Shown here: positions 9,314 through 18,807 of the stretch, one piece after another
How the letters are laid out: each line of letters opens with the position of its first letter
Numbering within the stretch: position 1 is the stretch's first letter
Assembly (NCBI GenBank): GCA_002423395.1
Contig: DIVZ01000005.1
Coordinates: 62,001 to 126,000 of the forward strand
Length of the DNA: 64,000 nt
Origin: Eubacteriaceae bacterium UBA6119
GTDB lineage: Bacteria; Bacillota; Clostridia; Eubacteriales; UBA1433
Direction of reading: 5' to 3'
The notes under the pieces: model-generated
Told to the model about the DNA's origin: nothing
The model's database searches: none
What the model saw: only the letters and a program-made list of their open reading frames with translations
Program-made: the position numbers and the translations under genes

Positions 9314-10498
9314 ATGGATATAATAGTGCAAAAATACGGAGGCACTAGTGTAAATAAGCCCCAGTTAAGAGAAATGATTATTCAAAATTTATCTCATGCC
9401 AAAGAAAAGGGATTAAGCCCCGTTGTTGTTGTATCAGCAATGGGAAGGCGCGGAGAAGCTTACGCGACGGATACGCTTTTGGAACTTGTAAAAGACAATT
9501 CAGAAATGGATGAACGCAGCAGGGATTTGCTTGTTTCATGCGGTGAAATAATTTCAAGCGTTATTGTTGCGGAAGATATAAAAAAAGCCGGTTATAAAGT
9601 TATGCCTCTTACCGGAATTCAGGCGGGCATTAAAACCAGCGGAATATACGGTAATAGCGATATAATCGATATTGATACATCGATTATATTAAAACTGCTG
9701 CAGCAGGATATTGTTCCTGTAGTGGCGGGATTTCAGGGGCAAGGCAAAGGATTTGAAATAACAACCTTGGGCAGAGGCGGAAGTGATATTACCGCAACTG
9801 CACTGGGTTCTTACTTAAACGCTCAAAGCGTGGAAATATACACAGACGTTGACGGCGTTATGACGGCTGACCCTAAAGTTGTAGACAATGCGCATATAAT
9901 AGAAAAAATTGATTATGAGGAAGTTTTTCAGCTTGCGGAATTCGGAGCTAAAGTAATTCATCCGCGCGCGGTTGAATACGCTCAAAGAGGAAACGTACCT
10001 GTAGTGGTGCTTAACACCAGCAAAGGACGCGACAAGGGAGGCACTATAATATCAAAAATTACTAAAAATTGGTCGGAGGATAAAGTATTCACAGCTATTA
10101 CCTCAAAAGATAAGCAGATTCAGATTAAAGTTAAAAGCGGCGCAGGCAATGACAGTTTATTTGACAATCTTGCACAAAGCGGCATAAGTATTGACATGAT
10201 AAACATTTTTATTGATGAAACAATTTTTATCATAGATAAAAGCAATCTTCAAAAAGCGCAGAATGTAATAGAAAAAATGAATATGCAATACGAGATAAAA
10301 AAGGACTGCAGCAAGATAACAATAATAGGTTCAAGAATTGCCGGAGTGCCGGGAATAATTGCAAAAATTATGAGTGCGTTAAGCAGCGAAAATATCCAGG
10401 TATGGCAGTCGTCCGACTCATATACTACAATTTCAATCTTAGTAGACAAAGAAGACGAGAAAAAGTCGGTTGCTATATTGCATGAGAAAATATTTTAG
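9314..10498 (+). CDS. dapG: Aspartate kinase (aspartokinase)
   Basis: It phosphorylates aspartate, the first step toward lysine, diaminopimelate, threonine and methionine. The amino-acid kinase domain starts with IIVQKYGGTSV and includes TTLGRGGSDITATAL and EIYTDVDGVMTADPK. Two C-terminal ACT domains (about 265-394) are the usual allosteric module; which amino acid inhibits it cannot be read. AGGAG (9298-9302) is 11 nt from the ATG at 9314 but 2 nt from the ATG at 9305, and homologues begin close to the DIIVQK strand, so 9314 is preferred. The symbol is inferred from the ymxH-tepA-spoIIIE context. Confidence 0.9.
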   Translation: MDIIVQKYGGTSVNKPQLREMIIQNLSHAKEKGLSPVVVVSAMGRRGEAYATDTLLELVKDNSEMDERSRDLLVSCGEIISSVIVAEDIKKAGYKVMPLTGIQAGIKTSGIYGNSDIIDIDTSIILKLLQQDIVPVVAGFQGQGKGFEITTLGRGGSDITATALGSYLNAQSVEIYTDVDGVMTADPKVVDNAHIIEKIDYEEVFQLAEFGAKVIHPRAVEYAQRGNVPVVVLNTSKGRDKGGTIISKITKNWSEDKVFTAITSKDKQIQIKVKSGAGNDSLFDNLAQSGISIDMINIFIDETIFIIDKSNLQKAQNVIEKMNMQYEIKKDCSKITIIGSRIAGVPGIIAKIMSALSSENIQVWQSSDSYTTISILVDKEDEKKSVAILHEKIF

Positions 10499-10546
10499 AT
10501 AAACAAATTTACATATTTGTATAAAACAAAAATAAACACATAGAAT

Positions 10547-10581
10547 AAAACCATTCCAAATCTATACGGGGTGGTTTTTTT
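10547..10581 (+). terminator. Terminator-like hairpin that contains the tepA Shine-Dalgarno sequence
   Basis: AAAACCATTCC (10547-10557) pairs with GGGGTGGTTTT (10568-10578, two G-U pairs) around a 10-nt loop, and a T-run continues up to the tepA ATG at 10582. The 3' arm holds the only ribosome-binding-like sequence, GGGGTGG. It can act as the aspartokinase terminator, as an occluder of tepA translation, or both. Confidence 0.7.
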
Positions 10582-11322
10582 ATGGATGAGAAATTAAATT
10601 TATATAATTCAAACGAGAAAAATGACAATGATAACAACGAGGATCAAAACTATGTAGAAGAGGCGGCTGAAAACATAAAAGAATTCGGCGGCGCGCTTAC
10701 TGATGAAAGCAAAAGCGGAATTAAGGTAATTCCGATAATAGGCGAAATTGAAGGTCATATGCTGGAGACACAAAAGAAAGTTACAAAATACGAGCATATA
10801 ATACCGATTCTTACTCAAATTGAAGAGGACGACAGCGTCGAAGGCGTATTATTAATGCTTAACACTTTAGGAGGAGATGTTGAGGCGGGGCTTGCCATTG
10901 CCGAACTTGTAAGAAGCATATCAAAACCCAGTGTTTCTCTTGTTTTAGGAGGCGGTCACAGCATAGGCATTCCGTTGGCGGTATGTACTTCATATTCGTT
11001 TATTGTGCCTACAGCGACAATGACGCTTCATCCTATAAGGACCAACGGTCTTGTAATAGGAGTATGGCAGAGTTTTGAATATTTCAAAAAAATGCAAGAC
11101 AGAATTATTGATTTTGTTGTGTCGTGTTCAAATATCAAACGAGAAAAATTTATTGAGCTGATGCTTAACACAAACGAAATGGTTAACGATATCGGCAGCA
11201 TATTAATCGGTCAGCAGGCTGTTGACATAGGGCTTATAAATGAGGTCGGAGGGCTTAATAAATCGCTTAAAAAGTTAAAAGAATTAATAAAAGAAAATAA
11301 AAATAATAAAACAAATTTATAA
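10582..11322 (+). CDS. tepA: ClpP-fold serine protease of the TepA/YmfB type
   Basis: TepA-like proteins are ClpP-related cytosolic proteases linked in Bacillus to protein export and sporulation. The ClpP core spans about 50-235 of 246 aa: LLMLNTLGGDVEAGLAIAE, the nucleophile Ser in GGGHSIGIPLA and the catalytic His in MTLHPIRTNG. The N-terminal 50 residues are acidic, Asn/Glu-rich and probably disordered. The position between aspartokinase and spoIIIE matches the Bacillus order, which supports TepA rather than housekeeping ClpP. Its start codon follows a terminator-like hairpin. Confidence 0.87.
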   Translation: MDEKLNLYNSNEKNDNDNNEDQNYVEEAAENIKEFGGALTDESKSGIKVIPIIGEIEGHMLETQKKVTKYEHIIPILTQIEEDDSVEGVLLMLNTLGGDVEAGLAIAELVRSISKPSVSLVLGGGHSIGIPLAVCTSYSFIVPTATMTLHPIRTNGLVIGVWQSFEYFKKMQDRIIDFVVSCSNIKREKFIELMLNTNEMVNDIGSILIGQQAVDIGLINEVGGLNKSLKKLKELIKENKNNKTNL

Positions 11323-11331
11323 TATAATTAT

Positions 11332-11339
11332 GGTATAAT
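11332..11339 (+). promoter_or_regulatory. Putative extended -10 promoter for uppP
   Basis: TGGTATAAT (11331-11339) just after tepA is a perfect extended -10 element; no good -35 is visible. Downstream, CCCGTT (11369-11374) and AACGGG (11392-11397) form a small inverted repeat in what would be the leader. Confidence 0.45.
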
Positions 11340-11442
11340 TATTAATCAAGTTGAAAAATACTTCCTGTCCCGTTTTTATATTAAGGTAAAGAACGGGAAG
11401 GATTGTATTTAATTTACTTAATTATTTTTTCGAGGTATACAT

Positions 11443-12276
11443 ATGACAGGTTTTGAGGCTTTTATTTTAGGCTTGGTTCAAGGGCTGACAGAGTTTTTGC
11501 CGGTATCAAGTTCAGGTCACTTAGCTATTTTACAGAGTTTTATGAATCTTAAAGAAGGTGCGCTGGAATTTACGGTGCTGCTTCACTTAGGCACTCTGAT
11601 TGCTGTTTTTCTTGTTTATAGAAAGGCAGTCATTGGCGTTATAAAAGCATTCTTTTGCATGATTGCGGATTTATTCACAGAAAAAAGTTTAATGATTAAA
11701 AAAGACAAATACAGAGCATATGTTATCTTGTTGATTATAGGCTCTATTCCTGCGGGAATTGCGGGAGTATTATTTAATGATAAGCTCACGGAAGCGTTTA
11801 CCAGTATTATATTAATTGCTTTTATGCTGATAATCACGGGAGTGCTTTTAATTATAGGGGAAAAAATCGGACGAAAAAATACATTGAAAATTGAACAGAT
11901 AAAAGGCAAGAATGCATTTTTAATAGGACTTTTTCAAATGGCGGCTCTTATGCCGGGTCTATCTCGTTCAGGAACTGCGATGGTAGGAGGGCTGGTAAAC
12001 GGGCTTAAAAAAGAAGACGCTGTTGAGTTCAGCTTTCTGCTTTCAATGCCTGCCGTACTTGGAGCTTGTATTTTCGAAATGAAAGATATACTTTCATTGA
12101 GCTCGTTAAACACATCAGTAAGCGCTATGCTTATAGGCTTTTTAACGGCAGTAATTGTAGGTTACTTATCCATAAAACTTTTGATATTGGTTGTAAAGAA
12201 AGAAAGACTGAGATATTTTGCATATTACTGCTGGATAGTGGCATGTGCAGTGCTTGTTAAAGAATTATTTTTTTAA
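11443..12276 (+). CDS. uppP: Undecaprenyl-diphosphatase UppP (BacA family)
   Basis: UppP dephosphorylates undecaprenyl pyrophosphate to recycle the lipid carrier for cell-wall synthesis, and excess confers bacitracin resistance. The 277-aa membrane protein has the two catalytic signatures GLVQGLTEFLPVSSSGHLA (near the N-terminus, with the essential Glu and Ser) and MPGLSRSGTAMVGGL, with about eight hydrophobic segments. The start ATG at 11443 has only a modest ribosome-binding site (CGAGG). It is the first gene after a probable promoter at 11332. Confidence 0.95.
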   Translation: MTGFEAFILGLVQGLTEFLPVSSSGHLAILQSFMNLKEGALEFTVLLHLGTLIAVFLVYRKAVIGVIKAFFCMIADLFTEKSLMIKKDKYRAYVILLIIGSIPAGIAGVLFNDKLTEAFTSIILIAFMLIITGVLLIIGEKIGRKNTLKIEQIKGKNAFLIGLFQMAALMPGLSRSGTAMVGGLVNGLKKEDAVEFSFLLSMPAVLGACIFEMKDILSLSSLNTSVSAMLIGFLTAVIVGYLSIKLLILVVKKERLRYFAYYCWIVACAVLVKELFF

Positions 12277-12303
12277 TTATTATACATAAGGAGATATGTT
12301 ATA

Positions 12304-14637
12304 TTGGCGGCGGCAAAACAGAGTAAAAGGCAGGAGACCATAAAAAAACGCTTAAAAAAAGAGCGGCTTATAAATGAGCTGGTCGGTATTCTTTTATTGT
12401 TTTTCGGCGTCTTCGGATTTTATTCTATTATCTCAAAAAATGCCGGTATTGTTGGAGAAGCATATAAAAATGCGTGTACATTTTTAGTAGGCGATAAAGG
12501 CTGCTATGCTATGATGGTCGTTTTCCTAATATCCAGTATATACATAATAGTTCAATACCGTCCGATTAGGATGAATAAGAAAATTTTCATTTTGTTTATT
12601 CTTCTTATTAATTTCTGCGCGCTGCTTCATATTAAAAGCATATCGAATGTTGACGATCCTTTTATTGAAAATATGCTTACAGCCGCTTTTACAAACACGA
12701 GCGATAATTTAGGCGGCTTTTTTGGTATGGGACTTGCTAAAATCGCGGTAATGCTTTTTTCTAAAACCGGAGCGTATCTTTTTATAATCTTTTTAACAAT
12801 AGGGCTTTTGCTGTTGCTGTTTAAAAAGACAATAGGAGAATATATACAAGATATAAATGATAAAAGAGCTTTAAATAATAAAGACAGAAATTTAGTAGAC
12901 GAAGCTTATACTGTGGAAAGCAAAGAAAAATCCGCATCAGACAAATCGTTTTCCGAAGTGGAAAAATGGATGGCGCAGATTGATGATTCAAACAGTTCGG
13001 AAAGCAGTGTAAGTAAAAACAAAAATGACTCTAAATTAAATCAGGCGTATGTTGCTAAAAACGCGCCGAAACATAAAGAAGCCGAGCTTATAAAAATAGA
13101 ACTCAACAAAGAAGGCGAAAAAACAGACGAGAACATAATAAGTGAACTTAAAAAAGATATACAAGGCGGCCAAAACAAAGAAATAAAAAATGATAAATAT
13201 GTTTTCCCGCCCGTAACGCTTCTTACCGAGCCGAAACCCGCAGGAGATATTGCGCATAAAGAAACGTTAAAAAACGCAGAAAAACTCCAGAACACTCTGG
13301 CAAGCTTCGGAATAAGCGCAAAGCTTGTAGGCATATCGGTAGGTCCAACAGTAACTCGGTATGAGCTTGAGCCTCAGGCCGGAATAAGAGTTAATAAGAT
13401 TGTCAATTTATCTGATGATATTGCGCTTTCGCTTGCGGCGCCCAGAGTAAGAATAGAAGCGCCTATTCCGGGCAAAAGTGCGGTAGGCATTGAAATACCC
13501 AATAAAAACATAGCGATGGTTCACATTAGAGAGGTTTTATCATCAAAAGAATTCAGAGAGCACAAGTCTCCTGTAGCCGTTGCGCTCGGCAAAAATTTAT
13601 CCGGGCAGAATTTAATGTGCGATCTTAAAAAAATGCCTCATATGCTTATAGCCGGGGCAACTGGTTCGGGAAAGAGCGTATGTATAAACGCTGTGCTGGC
13701 ATCAATTTTATACCGCAGTTCGCCCAAAGACGTACGTTTAATATTGGTAGACCCCAAAATGGTAGAACTGAACATTTACAACGGAATTCCGCATTTGCTT
13801 GTGCCGGTCGTAGTAGACCCCAAACAAGCCGCCAGCGCACTGAATTGGGCAGTTATGGAAATGATGGACAGGTATCAGAAATTTGCCGACAACAAAGTAA
13901 GAGACATAGCAAGTTACAATGAAAAACTTGAAAAAGAAGGACATACAAAACTTCCTTTGATTGTAATTATAATAGACGAACTTGCGGATTTAATGACAGT
14001 TGCGCCGCAGCAGGTTGAAGCGGCTATTTGCAGGCTTGCTCAGCTGGCGCGCGCGGCGGGGCTTCACTTGGTTGTAGCAACTCAGCGTCCTTCGGTTGAT
14101 GTAATTACCGGTCTTATAAAAGCAAATATACCATCCAGGATTTCTTTTATGGTATCGTCTCAGGTAGATTCAAGAACAATAATTGATATGGCTGGAGCTG
14201 AAAAATTGCTTGGAAACGGCGATATGCTTTATTATCCTGCCGGAGCAAGCCAGCCGCAAAGAGCGCAGTGCGCATACATAGATCAAAAAGAAGTTGAACG
14301 CATGGTAGATTTTATTAAAAAACGCACGAATGAATCATACAGCGAAGAAGTTATAGAGAAAATAACATCGCCTAAAACCGTAATGAGTGATTACGACGAT
14401 GAACTGTTTGACGAAGCTGTCAATCTGGCAATTGAAAGAGGGCAGATATCGACATCCATGATTCAGCGTAAAATGAGAATAGGGTATGCAAGAGCGGGGA
14501 GAATGGTAGACGAAATGGAAAGCAGGGGAATAATATCCCCGGCGGACGGAAGCAGACCAAGAAACGTGCTTATTTCATACGACGATTACTTTAACAATAA
14601 AGACGGCAATGCAGAAGCTGAAGAGGCAGAAGAATAA
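12304..14637 (+). CDS. spoIIIE: DNA translocase FtsK/SpoIIIE
   Basis: This membrane-anchored ATPase pumps chromosomal DNA through the division or sporulation septum. The 777-aa chain has four transmembrane segments (within about 22-175), an acidic linker (about 190-300), the alpha/beta motor with Walker A GATGSGKSVC near residue 450 and Walker B VIIIDELADLM, and a C-terminal gamma winged helix (STSMIQRKMRIGYARAGRMV). It starts at TTG 12304, 10 nt after AAGGAG; the nearer ATG at 12296 is out of frame. Whether it acts as SpoIIIE, FtsK or both is not decidable; the ymxH-aspartokinase-tepA order favours SpoIIIE. Confidence 0.93.
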   Translation: MAAAKQSKRQETIKKRLKKERLINELVGILLLFFGVFGFYSIISKNAGIVGEAYKNACTFLVGDKGCYAMMVVFLISSIYIIVQYRPIRMNKKIFILFILLINFCALLHIKSISNVDDPFIENMLTAAFTNTSDNLGGFFGMGLAKIAVMLFSKTGAYLFIIFLTIGLLLLLFKKTIGEYIQDINDKRALNNKDRNLVDEAYTVESKEKSASDKSFSEVEKWMAQIDDSNSSESSVSKNKNDSKLNQAYVAKNAPKHKEAELIKIELNKEGEKTDENIISELKKDIQGGQNKEIKNDKYVFPPVTLLTEPKPAGDIAHKETLKNAEKLQNTLASFGISAKLVGISVGPTVTRYELEPQAGIRVNKIVNLSDDIALSLAAPRVRIEAPIPGKSAVGIEIPNKNIAMVHIREVLSSKEFREHKSPVAVALGKNLSGQNLMCDLKKMPHMLIAGATGSGKSVCINAVLASILYRSSPKDVRLILVDPKMVELNIYNGIPHLLVPVVVDPKQAASALNWAVMEMMDRYQKFADNKVRDIASYNEKLEKEGHTKLPLIVIIIDELADLMTVAPQQVEAAICRLAQLARAAGLHLVVATQRPSVDVITGLIKANIPSRISFMVSSQVDSRTIIDMAGAEKLLGNGDMLYYPAGASQPQRAQCAYIDQKEVERMVDFIKKRTNESYSEEVIEKITSPKTVMSDYDDELFDEAVNLAIERGQISTSMIQRKMRIGYARAGRMVDEMESRGIISPADGSRPRNVLISYDDYFNNKDGNAEAEEAEE

Positions 14638-14640
14638 ACA

Positions 14641-15978
14641 ATGACAAAAAAGTTTTATATTATATCATTGGGCTGCGCGAAAAATCTTACAGACAGTGAA
14701 AGCATGGCGTACCTTTTAGAAAGTGAAGGTTATATACTTACCGATGAAATCGAAGATGCGCAGTTAATTCTCATCAATACATGCGCTTTTATACAAGACG
14801 CTAAAGAAGAAGCGGTAAGAGAAATACTAAAAGCTGCGCAAATAAAAGAGATTAACACCGATGTTAAATTAATAGTGGCAGGCTGCCTTGCACAAAGGTA
14901 TGCGAATGAGCTTAAAGAAGAAATACCCGAAATTGACGCGCTGATTGGAACGGGCAAATATTCGGATATTGTAAAAGCTGTCAAACAAACTCAGACCGGC
15001 AACAAAGCATGTTTTACTGATGACATAAACTGCAATATAAAAGAAACGCAAAGAAAGATATTTACGAAAAAACCTGTTGCTTATTTAAAAATAAGCGAAG
15101 GATGCGCAAGAAACTGTACATATTGCGTAATACCTAAATTAAGAGGTAAATACCGCAGCCGAAAAATTGAAGATATAGTAAATGAGGCGAGAAGTCTTGC
15201 AGACAACGGCTATAATGAAATAATTTTAGTAGCGCAGGACGTAACATTATACGGAATTGATTTATACAAATCAAAAAAACTTGCGGATTTGCTCACAGAG
15301 CTTGATAATATAAAAAATATAAAAAGAATAAGGCTTATGTATGCTTATCCCGAAGGTCTTGATGATGATATTATAAATTGTTTTATAAAGCTTGAAAAAC
15401 TGCAGAAATATATAGATATACCTATTCAGCATATAAACAATCAAATTCTCAAAAAAATGGGAAGAAGCACCAGCAAAGAGGATATTATAGATTTATATGG
15501 CAAGCTTAAGTCAAGCATACCTCAAATAGCGATAAGAACGACATTTATCGTAGGGTTTCCTTCGGAGACAGACGAACAATTTAATGAAATATTAGATTTT
15601 ATTAAATTGTACCCGTTTGACAAAGTCGGAGTTTTTACGTATTCGCTTGAAGAAGGAACACCGGCTGCGCAAATGCCGGAACAGATTACAAAACAAGTTA
15701 AAACAAAAAGATATAATATCCTTATGAAAGCGCAGCAGAAAATATCTCGTAAAATAAATAATTCATATATCGGATTGAAGACAGAAGTTTTAATATATGA
15801 TAAGATAGAAAGTAACATTTATTTAGGAAGAACTTACAGAGACGCGCCTGACATTGACGGCGGAATAATAATTGCCTCGGATGAAGAATTAATTATAGGG
15901 CAGTATTATGACTGCGTTATAACAAGCGCGGATGAATATGATTTGCAGGGTAAGGTTGTAAAAAATGAATTTAGCTAA
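14641..15978 (+). CDS. rimO: Ribosomal protein S12 methylthiotransferase RimO
   Basis: RimO is a radical-SAM enzyme that methylthiolates a conserved aspartate of ribosomal protein S12. The UPF0004 domain at the N-terminus supplies three cluster cysteines (LGCAKN, NTCAFI, AGCLAQRY). The radical-SAM CxxxCxxC motif is in EGCARNCTYCVIPKLRG (about 152-168), and a TRAM domain ends the protein (about 378-445). SLGCAKNLTDSE at the start separates RimO from MiaB. It begins 3 nt after spoIIIE and overlaps pgsA by 14 bp. Confidence 0.95.
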   Translation: MTKKFYIISLGCAKNLTDSESMAYLLESEGYILTDEIEDAQLILINTCAFIQDAKEEAVREILKAAQIKEINTDVKLIVAGCLAQRYANELKEEIPEIDALIGTGKYSDIVKAVKQTQTGNKACFTDDINCNIKETQRKIFTKKPVAYLKISEGCARNCTYCVIPKLRGKYRSRKIEDIVNEARSLADNGYNEIILVAQDVTLYGIDLYKSKKLADLLTELDNIKNIKRIRLMYAYPEGLDDDIINCFIKLEKLQKYIDIPIQHINNQILKKMGRSTSKEDIIDLYGKLKSSIPQIAIRTTFIVGFPSETDEQFNEILDFIKLYPFDKVGVFTYSLEEGTPAAQMPEQITKQVKTKRYNILMKAQQKISRKINNSYIGLKTEVLIYDKIESNIYLGRTYRDAPDIDGGIIIASDEELIIGQYYDCVITSADEYDLQGKVVKNEFS

Positions 15979-16501
15979 TAAACTCACACTGAGCAGAATA
16001 GTATTAATTCCGTTTTATATATTGTTGTTTTTGCTCGATTTTAAATACCATTATTATTATGCGGCGGCAGTTTTTATATTGGCAAGCATAACCGACTATA
16101 TTGACGGACGTATCGCGCGAAACAGAAATATGATAACAACATTCGGAAAATTTGCAGATCCGCTCGCAGATAAAATGCTTGTAGCCGCTTCTTTGCTTTG
16201 TTTTATGAGTATTGAAAGAATAGGGGTATGGGCACTATTTATAATTCTTGCGCGTGAGTTCGCGGTAACGGGACTAAGAGCTGCTGTAGCGGCCAACGGA
16301 GTAGTGCTCGCCGCGGGACTATGGGGAAAAGCAAAAACATTTTCTCAAATGACAGGACTTATTTATCTGCATTTTGAAGTGGCTGCAAGTATTAAATACG
16401 CCGTTATAGGAGATGTGTTAGTATACATTATGGTAATACTTACATTGATATCCGGTATTGAATATTTTTATAAAAATCGTATGAGCATTCAATTAAAATA
16501 G
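15965..16501 (+). CDS. pgsA: CDP-diacylglycerol-glycerol-3-phosphate 3-phosphatidyltransferase
   Basis: PgsA makes phosphatidylglycerolphosphate from CDP-diacylglycerol and glycerol 3-phosphate. The CDP-alcohol phosphotransferase signature DG-x2-AR-x8-G-x3-D-x3-D is complete (DGRIAR, then FGKFADPLADKM). The 178-aa protein begins with the typical MNLANKLTLSRIVLIPFYI and has about five hydrophobic segments. Its start overlaps the rimO 3' end. rimO-pgsA-cinA-recA is a common Firmicutes order. Confidence 0.94.
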   Translation: MNLANKLTLSRIVLIPFYILLFLLDFKYHYYYAAAVFILASITDYIDGRIARNRNMITTFGKFADPLADKMLVAASLLCFMSIERIGVWALFIILAREFAVTGLRAAVAANGVVLAAGLWGKAKTFSQMTGLIYLHFEVAASIKYAVIGDVLVYIMVILTLISGIEYFYKNRMSIQLK

Positions 16502-16511
16502 GAGATAGCAA

Positions 16512-17750
16512 ATGAAAAGTGAAATTATCTGCGTAGGCACGGAAATATTGTTCGGCGATATTGTAAATACAAATTCGCAGTACATATCAAAAAATTTAAA
16601 TGAACTCGGAATAAGCGTTTTGTACCATACGGTAACGGGAGATAATCCCATAAGACTCAAAGAAGCTTTCAGACAAGCGTTTGAAAGAAGCGATGTTATT
16701 ATTGCAACGGGAGGGCTCGGGCCTACTCAGGATGATTTGACAAAAGAAACAGCCGCCGAACTTATGGGCGTTGAGCTTGTGGAAAACAAAGAGTGGACAG
16801 ACAAGCTTTATGAAATGTTTAAAGGCAGAAACATTACTCCCAACAACTTTAAACAAGCGCTTTTGCCCAAAGGTTCCATAATGCTATACAATGATAACGG
16901 AACGGCTCCCGGAGTTATTATAGAAAATGAAGAAAAAACAAAAGCGATAATACTTCTTCCCGGCCCGCCTTTCGAGATGGCGCCTATGTTTGATAAAAGC
17001 GTGCTGCCCTATTTAATGAATAAATCAGGAAAATCATTTTTTTCAAAATATTATATGATAACCGGCTACGGCGAAAGCGCGCTTGAGCATGAGCTTATGG
17101 ATATTATAGATATGCAAACTAACCCTACAATTGCGACATATGTAAAACCCAACGGTATATTGCTTCGTGTTACGGCTAATGCCGAGAATAAAGAAGCTGC
17201 GAATTTAGTTATTGAAAAATATGAAAAAATTATATATTCAAGACTCGGAGAAGGCATATTTGCAAATGAAGACATAAGTATTGCAAAAGTAGTGCTTAAT
17301 ATGTTAAAAGAAAGAAATTTAACATTCGCGGCTGCGGAATCATGCACAGGCGGCATGATAAGCACTATGATGACTGATAATCCCGGAGCAAGCGATGTTT
17401 TTTACGGAGGGTTTGTAACTTACAGCAATGAAGCTAAAGAAAAAGTGCTGGGTGTTAAAAAAGAAACTTTAGAAAAGTACGGAGCTGTAAGCGAAGAGAC
17501 AGCTTTAGAAATGGTTAAAGGACTTGCCAAATTAAGCGGCGCGGACGTTGCTGTTGCTGTTACCGGAATTTCCGGACCTGGCGGCGGAAGTGAAGAAAAG
17601 CCCTTAGGACTTACATATATAGCGGTTTATTATAAAGGCGAAACAATTTTAAAACAAGCAAATTATGCTTCCAGACGAAAGCTGCACCAGTTACGCACAG
17701 CATCCGAAGCATACAATATGATACGTCATAAAATGATTGAATATAAATAA
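16512..17750 (+). CDS. cinA: CinA family protein (competence/damage-inducible; nicotinamide-nucleotide amidase)
   Basis: Full-length 412-aa CinA. The N-terminal MoCF-like domain (about 1-170) includes ICVGTEILFGDIVNTNSQYI and GGLGPTQDDLTKE. The C-terminal NMN amidohydrolase (PncC) domain (about 255-405) includes AAESCTGGMIS and VTGISGPGGGSEEKPLGL. The family recycles or detoxifies NMN and ADP-ribose-type nucleotides. It sits directly before recA, as in many Gram-positive genomes where both respond to competence or damage, and follows pgsA by 10 nt with AGGAGA as ribosome-binding site. Confidence 0.95.
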   Translation: MKSEIICVGTEILFGDIVNTNSQYISKNLNELGISVLYHTVTGDNPIRLKEAFRQAFERSDVIIATGGLGPTQDDLTKETAAELMGVELVENKEWTDKLYEMFKGRNITPNNFKQALLPKGSIMLYNDNGTAPGVIIENEEKTKAIILLPGPPFEMAPMFDKSVLPYLMNKSGKSFFSKYYMITGYGESALEHELMDIIDMQTNPTIATYVKPNGILLRVTANAENKEAANLVIEKYEKIIYSRLGEGIFANEDISIAKVVLNMLKERNLTFAAAESCTGGMISTMMTDNPGASDVFYGGFVTYSNEAKEKVLGVKKETLEKYGAVSEETALEMVKGLAKLSGADVAVAVTGISGPGGGSEEKPLGLTYIAVYYKGETILKQANYASRRKLHQLRTASEAYNMIRHKMIEYK

Positions 17751-17789
17751 TAGTATTAAATATTTAAACTATGAAATAGGAGATAAGAT

Positions 17790-18782
17790 ATGGAAAAGGA
17801 AAAAGCTTTAGAACTGACAATAAAAAGCTTGGAAAAACAATTTGGACAGGGTTCGGTTATGCGACTTGGAGACCATGCAGCCGATATGAACATCAGCGTA
17901 ATACCGACATCATCTCTTGGTTTGGATATAGCTTTAGGTATCGGCGGTGTGCCCAAAGGCAGAATAGTTGAAATTTACGGCCCTGAGTCTTCGGGGAAAA
18001 CAACTGTTGCGTTGCATATTGCCGCAGAAGCTCAGAAACAAGGCGGCATAGCGGCATTTATAGACGCGGAGCACGCGCTGGATCCAGTTTATGCAAAAGC
18101 ATTGGGAGTAGACATAGACAACCTCATTGTCTCGCAGCCGGACACCGGCGAGCAGGCGCTTGAAATTGTTGAGGCTCTGGTAAGAAGCGGAGCTGTCGAC
18201 ATTGTGGTTGTGGACTCTGTTGCAGCCCTTGTGCCTAAAGCGGAAATTGAGGGCGAAATGGGAGATCAGCATGTAGGCTTGCAGGCAAGACTTATGTCTC
18301 AAGCGCTCAGAAAGCTGACCGGAGCGATAAATAAGAGCAATTGCTGTGCTATTTTTATAAATCAGCTGCGTGAAAAAGTAGGCGTGATGTTTGGCAATCC
18401 GGAAGTAACACCGGGCGGAAGAGCATTGAAATTCTATTCATCCGTAAGACTTGAAGTAAGAAGGATTGAAACAATTAAACAAGGCAATGATATGATAGGA
18501 AACAGGACAAAAGTAAAAGTAGTAAAAAATAAAGTCGCGCCTCCGTTTAAATCAGCCGATTTTGACATAATGTACGGTAAAGGCATTTCGAAAGAAGGCG
18601 ATATATTGGACATAGCAAGCGAATGCGAGATTATTGATAAATCCGGCGCGTGGTATTCGTATAACGGCGAAAGAATGGGGCAGGGAAGAGAAAACGCCAA
18701 AGCATATTTGCAGAATAATCCTGCCATATGCGATGAAATAGCGTTAAAAGCAAGAAAACATTTCGGTCTTATTAAAGATTAA
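17790..18782 (+). CDS. recA: Recombinase RecA
   Basis: RecA forms the ssDNA filament for homologous recombination and stimulates LexA self-cleavage. Visible motifs are Walker A GPESSGKTTVALH (about 60), DAEHALDP, Walker B IVVVDSVAALVP, and the L2 loop region with INQLREKVGVMFGNPE. The length of 330 aa is slightly short because the acidic C-terminal tail is minimal (it ends HFGLIKD). The ATG at 17790 follows AGGAGA. I saw no obvious LexA or SOS box in the 39-nt gap after cinA, so it may depend on an upstream promoter. Confidence 0.98.
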   Translation: MEKEKALELTIKSLEKQFGQGSVMRLGDHAADMNISVIPTSSLGLDIALGIGGVPKGRIVEIYGPESSGKTTVALHIAAEAQKQGGIAAFIDAEHALDPVYAKALGVDIDNLIVSQPDTGEQALEIVEALVRSGAVDIVVVDSVAALVPKAEIEGEMGDQHVGLQARLMSQALRKLTGAINKSNCCAIFINQLREKVGVMFGNPEVTPGGRALKFYSSVRLEVRRIETIKQGNDMIGNRTKVKVVKNKVAPPFKSADFDIMYGKGISKEGDILDIASECEIIDKSGAWYSYNGERMGQGRENAKAYLQNNPAICDEIALKARKHFGLIKD

Positions 18783-18807
18783 ATAACATAAGAAAAAAGG
18801 AATTTAG

